Shown: piece after piece, positions 34,591 to 46,739 of the stretch | Layout of the letters: each line of letters starts with the position of its first letter | How positions within the stretch are numbered: position 1 is the stretch's first letter | Origin: Conus ventricosus | Lineage: Eukaryota; Mollusca; Gastropoda; Neogastropoda; Conidae | Reading direction: 5' to 3' | DNA: 64,000 nucleotides | Assembly (NCBI GenBank): GCA_018398815.1 | Contig: CM031610.1 | Location: 33,615,866 to 33,679,865 of the forward strand | Notes under the pieces: generated by a model | What the model was told of the DNA's origin: nothing | Database searches by the model: none | What the model saw: the letters and a program-made list of their open reading frames with translations, nothing else | Program-made: the position numbers and the translations under genes

Positions 34591-37500
34591 ACAGGGTTTT
34601 CTTTAAATGGATTTAAAAGGAGGAAGAAAAACCAAGGCCGGGATCAATGGAATTTTTTTGTCGTTTTGAAAAATTGAGAAACCCAGAAACCCAAAAAATT
34701 TTTAATTTGTAAAAATGCCCTGCAATTTTTTTGAGGCTAGCCCTCCCCAAAACACTCGGCACGCACACACGCTTTCCCAAATTTCCATGGAAACATCACT
34801 TTTGTGTTGGCAAAAAATGTCCTCTTTTGGGGACCCTGGCTTTTTTCCCCGCTTGATCAAGGATGTTGTGTTTGGCCCTTTGGAAAAGGCCACAGTGCCC
34901 CAAAGATTACATTTTAATAGTTAATTAAAAAACCCAAATAAAAAAGAACAGAGGTGGGAAAAAGATTCATGCACATTTTTAAATTTGGAAACTGTTTTTT
35001 TGGGCATTAACCCAACACTGTGGTCGGGGGTTTTTTTGGCCCTTAAAAAGGGCTTGAACCACTTTTTAAAAAGTTACTGTTGAAACTTATATGTATGTTT
35101 AATATTTTAGTTTGTAGGAAAGCACTGCAATTTTGGTAAAAATTTTAAAAAGGAAACCAAACAATAAAAAACAAAACAACCCACTTGTTTTAACATAAAC
35201 CATTTTTCCACTGTGTCCAAGACCATTATAGTACTGACACATATAATTGCCCAAACAGTAAATAACCCACTCACTCACAAAAAAGGCTCGTCATGCCAAA
35301 CACACAAAAATACTCAAAATTTTGGGATTTGTGCAAGGGGCAATATGCAGGGGTTTTGCCCTCATTAACTGATTCAGTAATTGTGTCTTGCCTTTAAAAA
35401 TGGCCCCTTTTGGGTTCAAGGGGAGGGGGAAAAGGGGAGAGGTGGGGAATGGTTGGAGGGGGGTGGGGGAATTTGATATCAAAACATGAGTGCTACATGT
35501 GTTCACATTTTCCTACTTTAGTAGTCGTTAAGGGAACTTGTCTCAAAATTCACTCATTTTAAATCCAAAACCAAAAGCATTCTTTTGGTTTTTTTTGGTG
35601 TGTTGTGGGTGTGTGTGTGTGGTTACAAAACTATGTTACATTTTTTCGGGATTTTTCTAGAATGAGGTCTTCGCCATTCCCCCCCCCCCCCCAATGCTCC
35701 ATTTCCCGCTCTACTCCACACTGGAAAATTAACCTTTAAAAAAAAATTCTGGGGTTAGGATTTGGGAAAGTTTCTCCAATTTTTTGACTTGTCAGGCGAC
35801 ACCGCGGTGACTAACCCAGTGACAGAAGCAAGTGGGGCATGGCCCCAAAAAGGTTGGTCCTCGGGGGAGTCTTTTTCATGTTGCCCAATGTGTAGAGGGG
35901 AAATAAAAATGTGAAATGTAAAACAAATTTCATCCCCCCTTTTTAATTTGTTGTTTCTTTTTTTTTTTCTTTTTTCTTTTTTACCCCAGGCTTTTTTGGA
36001 AATTTAAACCCATTCAGCCTCCCATGCACACCCAAATGTCGGGATAATGACCTTGTAGTCGCATGATGAAAATGAATGTTGCTTCTTATGGGGGGAATTT
36101 TGGATCAGAAACAGGCATCTTGAAGGGTTATAAAGTTTTCAGATTTTTCCCCTTTTCCCTCCCCATCCTTCTGAAACACCCAATGCTTGAAAGAAAAAAT
36201 TCATTAAAAAAAAAAAGAGGAGAGAAAAAGAAAACAAAAAAAATAGGGATCTGATCAGATTTTTTGTTCTTGTTAACTTCCGGGGTCATGACAGCCATGC
36301 CCTTTTAAAGTTAAACCCCAAAGAAAATGAATTGCTTACTTAGAATTGTGATATTTGTTTGTTAAAAAAAGGAACTGAAAATGTGTTGATTTTTAAAAAA
36401 TCTTTTTTAATTTGCTAGTTACGAAAATTTTTTAAATGCAAGCTACAGATAAAAGGGGAAATGCAATTAAGCATTTGTTGAAATAAATGGAGTTGCTCTA
36501 CAGATTTTTCATTGTAATCCTGTTGTTTTCACCAGGGTTTGGACGGGGAATATTATGTCATACATTTAGAAACGTACAGGCACCATATATTTCCCCAAAA
36601 AGGGTTTTTCTGAAACATAGGGGTACACAGACGGGCCCAGCCAGACAAATTTCCACCCGGAGAGAAAAAAGAGGGTGGAAAAGTACTTTGGGCTTTACTC
36701 GGGGGTTTTTTGGAAAAAAAATTTGAAATTTTAATGTTTAGGGGGTTTTTCCCAAATTTGGCCCGATGTGGCCCCTTTGCGGTGGGCGGGGCTAAAAAAA
36801 AAACATTATCTTATCTTATTTTTCCAATAGTGCTTTTTGATATTTCTCAACATGGTTTAAAATTTTTAAAATGAATATCCCAACTCACACATTGCAATAA
36901 CACACATGGCTTGTCGCTCTGTTAAAAATTTCACTGTAAAATTTTTTTTTAAAATTTGTTTAATTTTTTAATAGTTGTGTGCTGTTTTGTGGTGGTGCAA
37001 ATTTTGGTGCAAGATTTATTGCCTGTCTGTAATAATTTTGGGTTTGGGGAAATTAAATTAAATTTTACGGCTTATAATAGAATACAGTTGAGATGTAAAA
37101 AAGATTAAAAAAAAACCCTTTTATTTATTAAGGTTTTGTGTTACTTTTTCCCTAGTTTTGAGGTTGCGGGGCTGATTAAGTTTGGGGATAAAAAAGAGAA
37201 ATTGAAAAAAAAATTAGGTTTTAAAAGGCGCCAAATTTTTTTTTTGTTATTTTTCTTTTGTTGCCGTTTTAGTTTTTAAATTTTCATTTTTTTTTGTTTT
37301 CTTTAGTAAACAAAACCCTTTTTTACAGTTTCTTTTCATTTGTTTATACGATGGTGTAAGTTTGTTGATAGCTTCTTCCCCCCCTAGTATGAAGGAAGAA
37401 TTTCCCCGAAAATCTTGACAGAGAACGAGATGTGCTGTTTTTCAGACCAAAAGACACTGCCACATGAAAACATGACAAGAAAATTATGACCCACATTGGC

Positions 37501-37659
37501 CCAACAATGTCAAGCAGATTTGTAACCGCATTACCTGTTCATTTTTTAAAAAATTTTGACTTGAAACCAAAAACGGTTTTCGGGTTTCTCTCTCTTTTTT
37601 TAAATAACACAAACACCTTTTGTGCCGAAAACATGCATGTGAGGCACCGCCCCACCCCA

Positions 37660-37860
37660 CAAAACCACACACAACACACACACAAAAAACAAAAACACAA
37701 CACAAACAAACCCAACACAACACAACACAACACAACACAAAACAACACAACACAAAAAAAACAACACAACACAACACAAAAACAAACAAAACCACAACAC
37801 AACACAACAAAAAAAAACAAACAAAACAACCCCAACCCCCAAAAACAACAAATAAACAGC
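37660..37860. repeat. CAACA / CACAA-type low-complexity repeat
   Basis: AACACAACACA pentamer-like repeat with A-run interruptions. Confidence 0.9.
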
Positions 37861-38387
37861 TTTGTGAACTTAAAAGTTTATTTAAAAAAAATGAAAAAAG
37901 TGTGGGTTTTTAAAAACATCATCATCCCTGATCCCTTTAAAAACTTTTCTTTTTTATATCACAACTGTTGGGGCGGGGCACACAGCTATTTTTGGTTTGG
38001 CCCGGGGGCATTTTTTTAAAAAAGGGCCCAAAGAATAAGGGGAACCAGGGTTTTTTTTTCTTGTAGCTTTGCCCTTTCTGATACGGTTTCGAAAGGATTT
38101 TTGCACGTGGATGGAAAACGTTTTTTGTGGGCCTTTTGGTTTAAAGGGTGCAATATGATGCAGCGGAGAATGCTTTGTACTGAGACAAAAACCCGAAAAC
38201 GATTTGAAACTGCTTGAAACTTTAAATTTTGAGAAAGCTTTTAATGGGGAAAAAATCTTTGGGGTCTTCAGGGTTTTAGGACGCATTGGGTTTCTTGTTC
38301 TTTGTACTGAACATGAAAAATCTTTGTAATCTACATAAAGGGGGCCACTTGGGGAAAAAACCCCGTACAGCTCGAAGAGGGAAAAAC

Positions 38388-38447
38388 ACACACCCCACCC
38401 CACACACACAACACACCCACACCACACACACACACACACCCCACACG
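38388..38447. repeat. (CA)n microsatellite
   Basis: Interrupted CA repeat in the low-quality zone. Confidence 0.85.
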
Positions 38448-39671
38448 GGGGAAAATTTTAGTTTTATGCATTCACAAGGGGCAGTTTCGAAAGCCCTTTT
38501 TTTAAAAAGAAAATTTTGACCAGCTTTGGCATACAAGAATGGAGGAAGTTCTTGTAGAGAAAAAGAAATGGGCGGGGTGTAAATTTTGGGATATCCCATT
38601 TTGCGTGAGAAAAGTTTGTTTCATGCTGACTTTTAAAAAATTCCTGTGACCAATTATGCAGAAAAAAATTTGGTTTTCTGCAGTAAAAGGGATTTCAGAA
38701 AACAAATTTTAAAAAAAAATTTTCAGCTCTAGAAAACAAGGGTTCTTTCGTGATATGCTTTATACAGACCAAAAGCCTTTGTGACAGTTTCGGGTGTTCC
38801 CGTATGAGAAAGCTTTGGGACAAGTCAAAAAAAAAAAAAAAATTTCCCTTTTTTTCTTCATTTTGGGATTTAGTGTGAAAAAACCGCTTCCTTTCAGGGA
38901 CAAAATTTTCTTTGTGATAAAACGTTTTGGTAAGAAAGCTTGGTACAGACAGGAAAACCCTTCCCCCCCAAAAACCCCCCGAAAAAAGTCTGTTTACGGG
39001 AGTTTGGGGGTTACAGTTAGAGAGCTTTTAAATTTTGGGGCGGAACGGGATGGTTTTTGTGCAGTTTGGGAATAAAATTTGAGAAACTTTGGGTTTAGTT
39101 TGTGCAGTTTGGGGATCATGAAAAAAGGCTTTGCATGAAAACTTGTTTTTTTTTTCTGCGGTTTTTTTGGGATTTCAGTGTGAGAAAGGTTTATACAGAG
39201 GGCCCAAAAAAGTGGTTTTTGACCCCGGGGACTTTCTGGGAAAATGTGAGAAAGTTTGTTAAAAGACCAGGGCGGCCCCAAAAACATGACCAAATAGAAG
39301 TGCTTCTTGTGTGGTTTTTGTTTGATTTTAAATGCAGGTAAAGGGCCTGTTTCTTTGAATTTTAAAAAAAAACGGGTTTTCCCGACTTAAAAGAAATTTA
39401 AAAAAAAAAATTTTTTTCCAAACTAAATTTCCTTGAAAAAATTTGTGAGATGACATTTTTAGAAGTTTGGGTTTTTTTTAATCATATGGGTGGGAATGTT
39501 TATGATGAACGGGATGAATTATTGCAACTAAATTTGAAAAAAAATTTAAAAAAGAACAGAGGGAAAAAAACATATAAACAATTTTCATAAGCTTCAAAAA
39601 GACAGAACAAGTTTAAACACCCATGGAGATCCTAAACATGTGGAAAAACATATGCGTTTATATGCACACTT

Positions 39672-39895
39672 ACACCCTGCACACACACACCACACACACA
39701 CACACACACACCACACACAACACCACACACCACACCACACACATGCACCAAAAACACACCCACACACACACCCCACTGCACAACCCCACACACACACACA
39801 AACACACACACACCACCACACACAAAAAACACACACACACAAAACTTGGGCCCACACACCCAAAACACACACATACATGCACACACACTGGGCCC
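39672..39895. repeat. (CA)n microsatellite
   Basis: Long interrupted CA repeat with CC and AA insertions. Confidence 0.9.
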
Positions 39896-40394
39896 CACAA
39901 CATGTTTTTTCTTACTAGTTATGGCCCCAAAACATTGGGTTTTAGCCCCTCTCAAAACCCCCTCCAAATGGGGCAAGGGTAACAGTGGAAGAGTGTGAGT
40001 TTTTGAGTGAATTTGGCAAGTTTCGGGCGTAATCTGCCCCGGGGGAAAAGGCTCTGAAAAAGGTTTTTAGTAACCCGCGAATTTGGGGAGAAACTCTTTT
40101 TTTGCACTGGGGAAAAAACCAACAAAATTTTTCATGTTGTTCTTTTTTACGGGCCACGTGTTGAGGTTGTTGAAAAATAATGGGTTTGTTTGGGGTGAAA
40201 ACGTTTTTTTTTTGGGGTGGTTTTTATGGTGTGTTTTTCTTTTTGGGTTTTTTCGTGTTTTTCACAGTTTGACATTTGACATTTAATACAGCAAATTTAT
40301 TGTTATTTGTTTGTTCATTTGCTTTCACTGTCATAGTTTCTCAGTGGCCTAACTCTCAGCTGCTGATTCTTCCTCCCCTACTTATACACAACCA

Positions 40395-40640
40395 CACCCA
40401 GGTTCTTCATGTACTCAGCCTCAGCACTGGTAGTACCATAGGGAGCTACTTTGCAGGTCGTCACAGGATGCCCAACCAGAGAAGACACTGCACTGCTGCG
40501 TAGTCATTTGTCTGTGTTTTGTAGGGTCCATTTCTGATCCAGTACAGCAAGCTGCCTATAAAGCACTCGGCTAATGACAGTCATAGCGTAGTTGCAATCC
40601 CAGTATTAGTGAATGTTCTCCAAAATGACCAAAGGGCTTT
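40395..40640 (+). repeat. Dispersed repeat family X, copy 2 (partial)
   Basis: Contains GAGAAGACACTGCACTGCTG and the following TAGTCATTTG/CTGATCC blocks of family X; truncated before the CTGGAGGGTGCCACC block. Confidence 0.7.
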
Positions 40641-40734
40641 AGTATGTCCAACAACAACAACAGCAAAAGTACCCATGAACTTGTCAACACTCAAGACTTT
40701 TTTTCTTTTTTTTTTTTTTGCTGTCCCAACCTCT

Positions 40735-41275
40735 GCGTCACCTCAGAGGCAGTGCACCCACGCCGCTCATTCCGACACCCCGTCCACAGCCATGGCCCGG
40801 TCGGCCCCGCCGCAGCCCCGGCACCAGCAATCCACAGGGAGCAGTCAATGTCAAGTCGTCAAGAGGCAACCCACCGGAGGAGACACTGCACTGCTGCTGA
40901 GTCACTTCGGTGGTGTTCAGTGGCGCCTGTTCTGATCTAACATACGCAGGACACCACCTACTAAGCCCCTACTGACGACAATAATTGCTTAGTCGCGGAG
41001 CCGGCGTGGGGTGAGCTCTCCCTCTGGAGGGTGCCACCACGTCTGTCCAACGACAGCCCCCATGGACTCGCCGATACCGGTGACCCCGACGGAAGCAAAC
41101 CAAGGCCACAGACGTGGAGAGGACATCGAAATTGAGGTCACCATGAGAGCAGGGCATGAAGGGCCACAGAATTTGAGACTTTTTTTTATTATTTTTTTTT
41201 AATGCTGATCAATGGGAATGAGGATGATTAAGATGATGCTACGGATTTCCATTTCGGTCTGAGACTACATGACAG
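40735..41275 (+). repeat. Dispersed repeat family X, copy 3 (best preserved)
   Basis: Runs from CACCTCAGAGGCAGTGCACC through GGAGGAGACACTGCACTGCT, CTCTGGAGGGTGCCACCACG, GAGGACATCGAAATTGAGGT, CATGAGAGCAGGGCATGAAG to TGCTACGGATTTCCATTTCG. Blocks occur in the same order as in copy 1. It is G/C-rich in its first half, with no open frame I recognise. Confidence 0.8.
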
Positions 41276-41284
41276 GGCTGTACT

Positions 41285-41573
41285 CTAGCTTCCTTTCATA
41301 ATATATCCCGGGGTCAACCAGGCCCGAGAGATACAGGCACCTGCAGCGTTGGTCATGAAATTTGAGCAACACTCTCAGAAAAGCATCCATTAAGTGGATG
41401 AAACTCGACTGTGTGGTCCCAGTCTTCCAACTGAGTCCGCAGCAAACTCAACTCTGGGTAGGAGCCGGTCGGGGGCAGAAAAAACCCACATGCCCCTGAT
41501 GGGATTCGAACCCACGACCTCCCAGCCGGGAGTCCGCGACGCTAACCACTTCGCCGCGGCGGCTGGTGACACT
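41285..41573 (-). mobile_element. tRNA-derived SINE (family B)
   Basis: On the minus strand from about 41,573: GAAGTGGTTAGCGTCGCGG (A box, 41,551-41,533), a stem-loop, then GTGGGTTCGAATCCCA (B box, about 41,511), followed by a roughly 200-base body that includes CACTTAATGGATGC and CCTGGTTGACCCC. The body recurs, diverged, at 41,820-42,010. The tRNA-like head on a non-tRNA body marks a SINE. Confidence 0.8.
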
Positions 41574-41819
41574 CAAGACTTTGATACTCACTACAGGTAT
41601 GGTTATGGAGAGAAAATGAAACTGTGATCATCTCAAGAGCAAGCCCAGGTCATTGCAGACTTTTTATTTCATTTGGTCATGATCAAGGAGAAGGCCCATA
41701 GCCAAATGGTTGGAATTTTTTTTCTGTGGCACTAATGGCTGCGAGTTCGAACCACTAGTGGGGTCAGATTTTTTATGGCTTGAAAACTTCTGAACTTTTG
41801 GTCCAAATCTACATCAGTG

Positions 41820-42010
41820 TATGATAGACTGCACTCATTTCTCTCTTTTGTGAAGTATATTTTGGGTTTGTCAACCAGGCCCAAAGAAGTAGCAGACGTG
41901 TGCATTGCTTGTCAGGAAATTTGACAACACCAGCACAGTAGCAGATATGTATCCATAAACTGGATGAAATTTGACAGTGCCATCTTAAAGGCTTTAGTCC
42001 CACTCTGCTC
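41820..42010 (-). mobile_element. Second, diverged copy of the SINE family B body
   Basis: GTCAACCAGGCCC, a GTCAGGAAATTTGACAACAC block and ATCCATAAACTGGATGAAAT correspond in order to 41,313-41,405. A tRNA-like head was not clearly found. Confidence 0.65.
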
Positions 42011-43490
42011 ATTTTGATTCCATCTTACTAATGTCATGCCTAGGATTGGTCCTGCCATAGTCCCCCCACCAGCTGTTCAGAGGAGGCTGTTAATGCCTGT
42101 AAATCTAACAGGAAGGAAGGAAAGTGGAATTGCTCACATGTGGTAGTGAGACTTCATGTTGACAGGAAACTGGGGCATGGTCGGCGTTTCCTCACATTCT
42201 TTAAGAGTATTGGCTTCCTTATTGCATTGACATGGCCAGACAATAGTAGTGTGCAAGTGCAACAATGATTGTTAATGTCACTTTGCATTGTCATTCAGCG
42301 AGCAGGTGAAAAAGAATCAAACAAACCCAAAACATTTGAATATGAATTTTGCAAGTGTCCCAAAACATTTCAATATGAATTTTGCAAGTGTCACGCTAGA
42401 ATTAAAAACATACCTGGAGATCTGTCAGCAAGAAGTACCAGTCTTGTCTTGGTATAGCTAGTGCCAGTTTTTGGGGGTTTGGGTTTTTCATTGCTCTTTG
42501 CCGTTTTGCATACATGTAGGGACACAATGGTTGCAGAAGGATGTCTTATAAACAAGAAAAATGCATTCCATTTAAATGAAGAAAAACCCTCCAAAACAGC
42601 AATGTACTGAAAACAGATTCTTTAAAAAAATTTAAAAAAGAGAGTGTTGTCTCTCCCTCTCCACCACAAACTTTGTTGACGCTATGTGCATTAAAAGGCC
42701 CGCTTCAGTCTTCAAATCAAGGAAGTCATCTTGTGTCATTAGCTCATATACAACTTGTCATGGGTATGGGCAGTGTGGTAACATAAATTGAAAAGAAAGA
42801 AGAAAAAAAAAGATTACAGAAGCCGAAAGGGAAACCTCCATTGACAACATTTCGATGGTTCACACAGCTGTCGGCACAGTCTCTTGCCAGTTTTTATTCT
42901 GTTCACTTCTGGAGGCTGAAGCCTCAGTCACATGGTACAAAGCTGACTGGCGAGACCAATGAGTAGTTTGTGTTGAAAACTCATGAAAGTCATCGTAACA
43001 ATCCAAGACTGTATACTGACAGGGTTGTCCTTACGGAAATCACCCAGTGTTTCAAAGAATCATGAAATGAGGTTTGAAGTCTCCCCTTGTCAAAGGAGAG
43101 CTCATGTAAGCTTTCAGGACCCTGTGTAGCATGCTCATGTGTGATCTTATTACATAACTTCAAGCTGTCTCTGTGGGCTAATTATACTATACATATTGTG
43201 TAAGTCACAAAAGGGTTACTTCCACAAAGGTATCTTTAAACATTTTTTTTAATATACTTTTTTTCTTCATGTGAGCAGATATGATGGCTGTATATGTTCT
43301 AATGCCTGCAGGCTCACGTCAGCTCGTAGTGCACACGCGCACGCACGCACGCACGCAAAGCACACACAACACACATATGCATTGGCATAAAAGCAAGAAT
43401 CCAGAGATTAAAAACTGTGTGACTCAGAGAGGTGGTGAGAGAGAGAGTAAAGCAGAGCAGGTTTTTGACAGCAACTAACTTGAAAGGAAA
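42011..43490. other. No gene recognised
   Basis: The only structure noted is a 34-bp direct duplication (TTTGAATATGAATTTTGCAA / TTTCAATATGAATTTTGCAA) at about 42,328-42,394 and a short CGCACGCACG tract at 43,335-43,360. Confidence 0.55.
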
Positions 43491-43502
43491 TAGTATGATT
43501 AT

Positions 43503-44937
43503 GTTACTTTGGCATCTGTTTGTTTTGTCATCCCAATGTTGCATTTTGTTACTTTGGCATCTGTTTGTTTTGTCATGCCAATGTTGCGTTTTGTTACTTT
43601 GGGATCTGTTTGTTTTTTCATGCCAAAGTTGCATTTTGTTACTTTGGCATCTGTTTGTTTTGTCATGCCAATGTTGCATTTTGTTACTTTGGGATCTGTT
43701 TGTTTTGTCATGCCAATGTTGCATTTTGTTACTTTGGCATCTGTTTGTTTTGTCATGCCAATGTTGCATTTTGTTACTTTGGCATCTGTTTGTTTTGTCA
43801 TGCCAATGTTGCATTTTGTTACTTTGGCATCTGTTTGTTTTGTCATGCCAATGTTGCATTTTGTTACTTTGGCATCTGTTTGTTTTGTCATGCCAATGTT
43901 AGCATTTTGTTACTTTGGCGTCTGTCTGTGTTGTCATGTTAATGTTGCATTTTGTTACTTTGGCATCTGTTTGTTTTGTCATGCCAATGTTGCATTTTGT
44001 TACTTTGGCGTCTGTCTGTGTTGTCATGTTTTAATGTTGCATTTTGTTACTTTGGGGTCTGTTTGTTTTGTCATGCCAATGTTGCATTTTGTTACTTTGG
44101 CATCTGTTTGTTTTGTCATGCCAATGTTGCATTTTGTTACTTTGGCATCTGTTTGTTTTGTCATGCCAATGTTGCATTTTGTTACTTTGGCGTCTGTCTG
44201 TGTAGTCATGTTAATGTTGCATTTTGTTACTTTGGCATCTGTCTGTGTTGTCATGCCAATGTTGCTTTTTTGTTACTTTGGCATCTGTTTGTTTTGTCAT
44301 GCCAATGTTGCATTTTGTTACTTTGGCGTCTGTCTGTGTTGTCATGTTAATGTTGCATTTGTTACTTTGGCGTCTGTTTGTTTTGTCATGCCATTGTTGC
44401 ATTTGTTACTTTGGCATCTGTTTGTTTTGTCAGGGCCAATGTTGCATTTTTGTTACTTTGGCATCTGTTTGTTTTGTCATGCCAATGTTGCATTTTGTTA
44501 CTTTGGCATCTGTTTGTTTTGTCATGCCAATGTTGCATTTTGTTACTTTGGCGTCTGTTTGTTTTGTCATGCCAATGTTGCATTTTTTTTACTTTGGCAT
44601 CTGTTTGTGTTGTCATGCCAATGTTGCATTTTGTTACTTTGGGTCTGTTTGTTTGTCATGCCAATGTTGCATTTTGTTACTTTGGCGTCTGTCTGTGTTG
44701 TCATGTTAATGTTGCATTTTGTTACTTTGGCATCTGTTTGTTTTGTCATGCCAATGTTGCATTTTTTACTTTGGCGTCTGTTTGTTTTGTCATGCCAATG
44801 TTGCATTTTGTTACTTTGGCGTCTGTCTGTGTTGTCATGCCAATGTTGCATTTTGTTACTTTGGCATCTGTTTGTTTTGTCATGCCAATGTTGCATTTTG
44901 TTACTTTGCGTCTGTCTGTGTTGTCATGTTAATGTTG
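43503..44937. repeat. 45-bp minisatellite, about 32 units
   Basis: Head-to-tail units beginning GTTACTTTGGCATCTGTTTG and continuing TTTTGTCATGCCAATGTTGC. Because 45 is a multiple of three and neither strand contains a stop in the unit, long frames exist on both strands (period of 15 residues, e.g. FVTLASVCFVMPMLH). These are a by-product of the repeat. Two main variants alternate irregularly: GGCATCTGTTTGTTTTGTCA and GGCGTCTGTCTGTGTTGTCA, the latter usually with GTTAATG instead of GCCAATG. Single-base indels disturb the frame in the second half. Confidence 0.95.
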
Positions 44938-45289
44938 CACATGTTCATTTCACAGTTTACTGCTTGAATCAATAAGCAGCAATGGGCATACCTAACGCAG
45001 TTGCTCCATACACATATGAAGTACACTTTTTTGTCTTTAAAAAAAGCTATTACCCGCACTGTTGGTCATAATAGTGTACCAAAATGGACGCTTGGGTAGT
45101 CAAGTATCAGTATGTCCAAAGCCAGTACACATGTGCAACAGGATAATGGCATTTATAGAATATAACTCATACCTTTAGTGATTTGTACAGTTGTACAGTT
45201 TTATTTTCACTGGGAAGCTGATAGGCATAGTTTAGACTTGAACAGATGGCATTTTTTCTTTTCTTGGTAGACATTACAAGGATGAGCCT

Positions 45290-46330
45290 TGTCTTGTCTT
45301 CCTTTTCGTTGAGCTCAGAATGCTCAAAATGGACCCAAGATATGTGAAGTGATTCACTTCTTCCAGTGTCTATGTGTACACTGTGATGTTGAATGTTATC
45401 TCAGAGCTGACTTTCATTTTGTATCAAGATTAGATGCTTTCTCGGTCTTAGGATAAGTTCCTTGAGTTCTAGTTTGCTGCCTTCCTGTGGGACTGTCTCC
45501 ACAGAGGTTGTCTTCCACTGAATGTGTAGTTGGAAATCTTGAAGTGTTCCCTGTAGTATATTCTTCAGGTAGATATGGAACAGAATGGGAGAGAGAAGGT
45601 AGCCATGGCATGCCTTAGTGATTGTTCTCAGAAGTCCCCTGGTTATGTTGAGGAGTACAAAGCTGTTCGCTTCTTTGTAGACTGCTGCTTTGACTTGGAT
45701 GAGATTGTTGTCAACGTCATAATTCCTCATTACCTTCCAGCAGCCTAAAATGTTTACTTTCATGATACCTCCTGTGGTGACATGGCCCCCCCCCCCCCCC
45801 CCCCCCCCCCCCCACCTTTTACCCAGTGGTATTTCCCCTCACATTGCTTAATCGTGCATCCTGTAAACAGCCACAACCAGGGGTGTCCGTCATAGGCTTA
45901 GCACCAGTCCATCAGTGGCAAGCCATCAAGCGGCAGCCCACCAGGAGAGATACTGTACTGCTGCTGAGTCACTCCTAAGGTGCTCAGTGATGGTGGTTTT
46001 GATCCGGCATACACAGGACACCATTTACTTCCTAACCTCTGACTGGCAACAATGATACTAAGTCACAGGAGCCAGTGAGCGAGCATTTCCTGTCTGGAGG
46101 AAGCTGCCATGCCCATCCATCATCAGTCCCTGTAAAACTATTGTTGACTGAAAAGAACTCGCCAAGGGCACAAATGCCAGAAACCCTCCTGACAATAATG
46201 GTTGAAGGCTTTCTTGAAGTCGGTGGAGTTGTGATAGAGATCATGTTGGTGTGAGGGTGCTTCTCAGTCAGCAGTTTGGTTGTTGCTGAAGTTCTGTTCA
46301 GATGTGCTTTCCAGTCAGAATTCTCCCTGT
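45290..46330 (-). pseudogene. LINE reverse transcriptase fragment, split by an inserted repeat
   Basis: On the minus strand, 46,300-46,150 encodes HQHDLYHNSTDFKKAFNH, the motif A region (normally DFKKAFD). From 45,763 the frame reads RNYDVDNNLIQVKAAVYK, then a degraded motif B, GYLLSPILFHIYLKNIL. In the intact family these two blocks are separated by only a few residues; here about 350 bases of dispersed repeat X lie between them. The YxDD box was not found. This is a decayed fragment with no catalytic capacity. Confidence 0.75.
45785..46145 (+). repeat. Dispersed repeat family X, copy 4, nested in a LINE
   Basis: Contains AGATACTGTACTGCTGCTGA, GGTGCTCAGTGATGG, CATACACAGGACACCATTTA and TGTCTGGAGGAAGCTGCCAT, all in family X order. 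A poly-C run of about 27 sits at its left edge. It interrupts the LINE frame described above. Confidence 0.75.
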
Positions 46331-46739
46331 TCTCTTGAAAAAAAACAAAAACAGTCTGTCTATCTTGTGTCCATCAAAACTATGACCATACATTTGGATA
46401 GCCACCCAGTAAAGTGATGTTAAGGGTCCTGTGGAGTAATTGTAATACTATTTGGATTTGTAATGCTATTTGAATTTGTAATGAAATGTCTTTTTGTAAG
46501 GCTTGATGTTAGTGCTTGACAGTCATTTCTATGGAAATTCACATTCACCATGTGTGTATGTTGGCATTGCTATTACTATGTTTATTTAATGTACATTTAT
46601 TTTCATTTATGTGTTCTGTTTGTTTGTTTTGTGATCTGGAACCTCAGCTTATTACAATCACATTCGTTTGCACATGCAGTGTTCTGTTTATTTGTTTACT
46701 GATGAGACCTCCGATTATCTTGTATTTTTGCATGTGCAG

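Larger units (their letters stand above)
34591..40270. other. Low-quality consensus zone without recognisable genes
   Basis: Same homopolymer-inflated texture as 15.9-26.3 kb. Only simple repeats are supported; any real exons would be unreadable. Confidence 0.65.

Noticed and set aside
38780..39340. Possible C2H2 zinc-finger array (repeated TGTGAGAAAG-like and ACAGGAAAACCC-like pieces)
   Set aside because: Spacing is irregular, no complete finger can be read in any frame, and the region is poor consensus. Not supportable without better sequence.
43509..44975. A 488-codon Cys/Phe-rich frame
   Set aside because: It is a by-product of a 45-bp tandem repeat; equally open on the other strand, with no start context or non-repeat domain.
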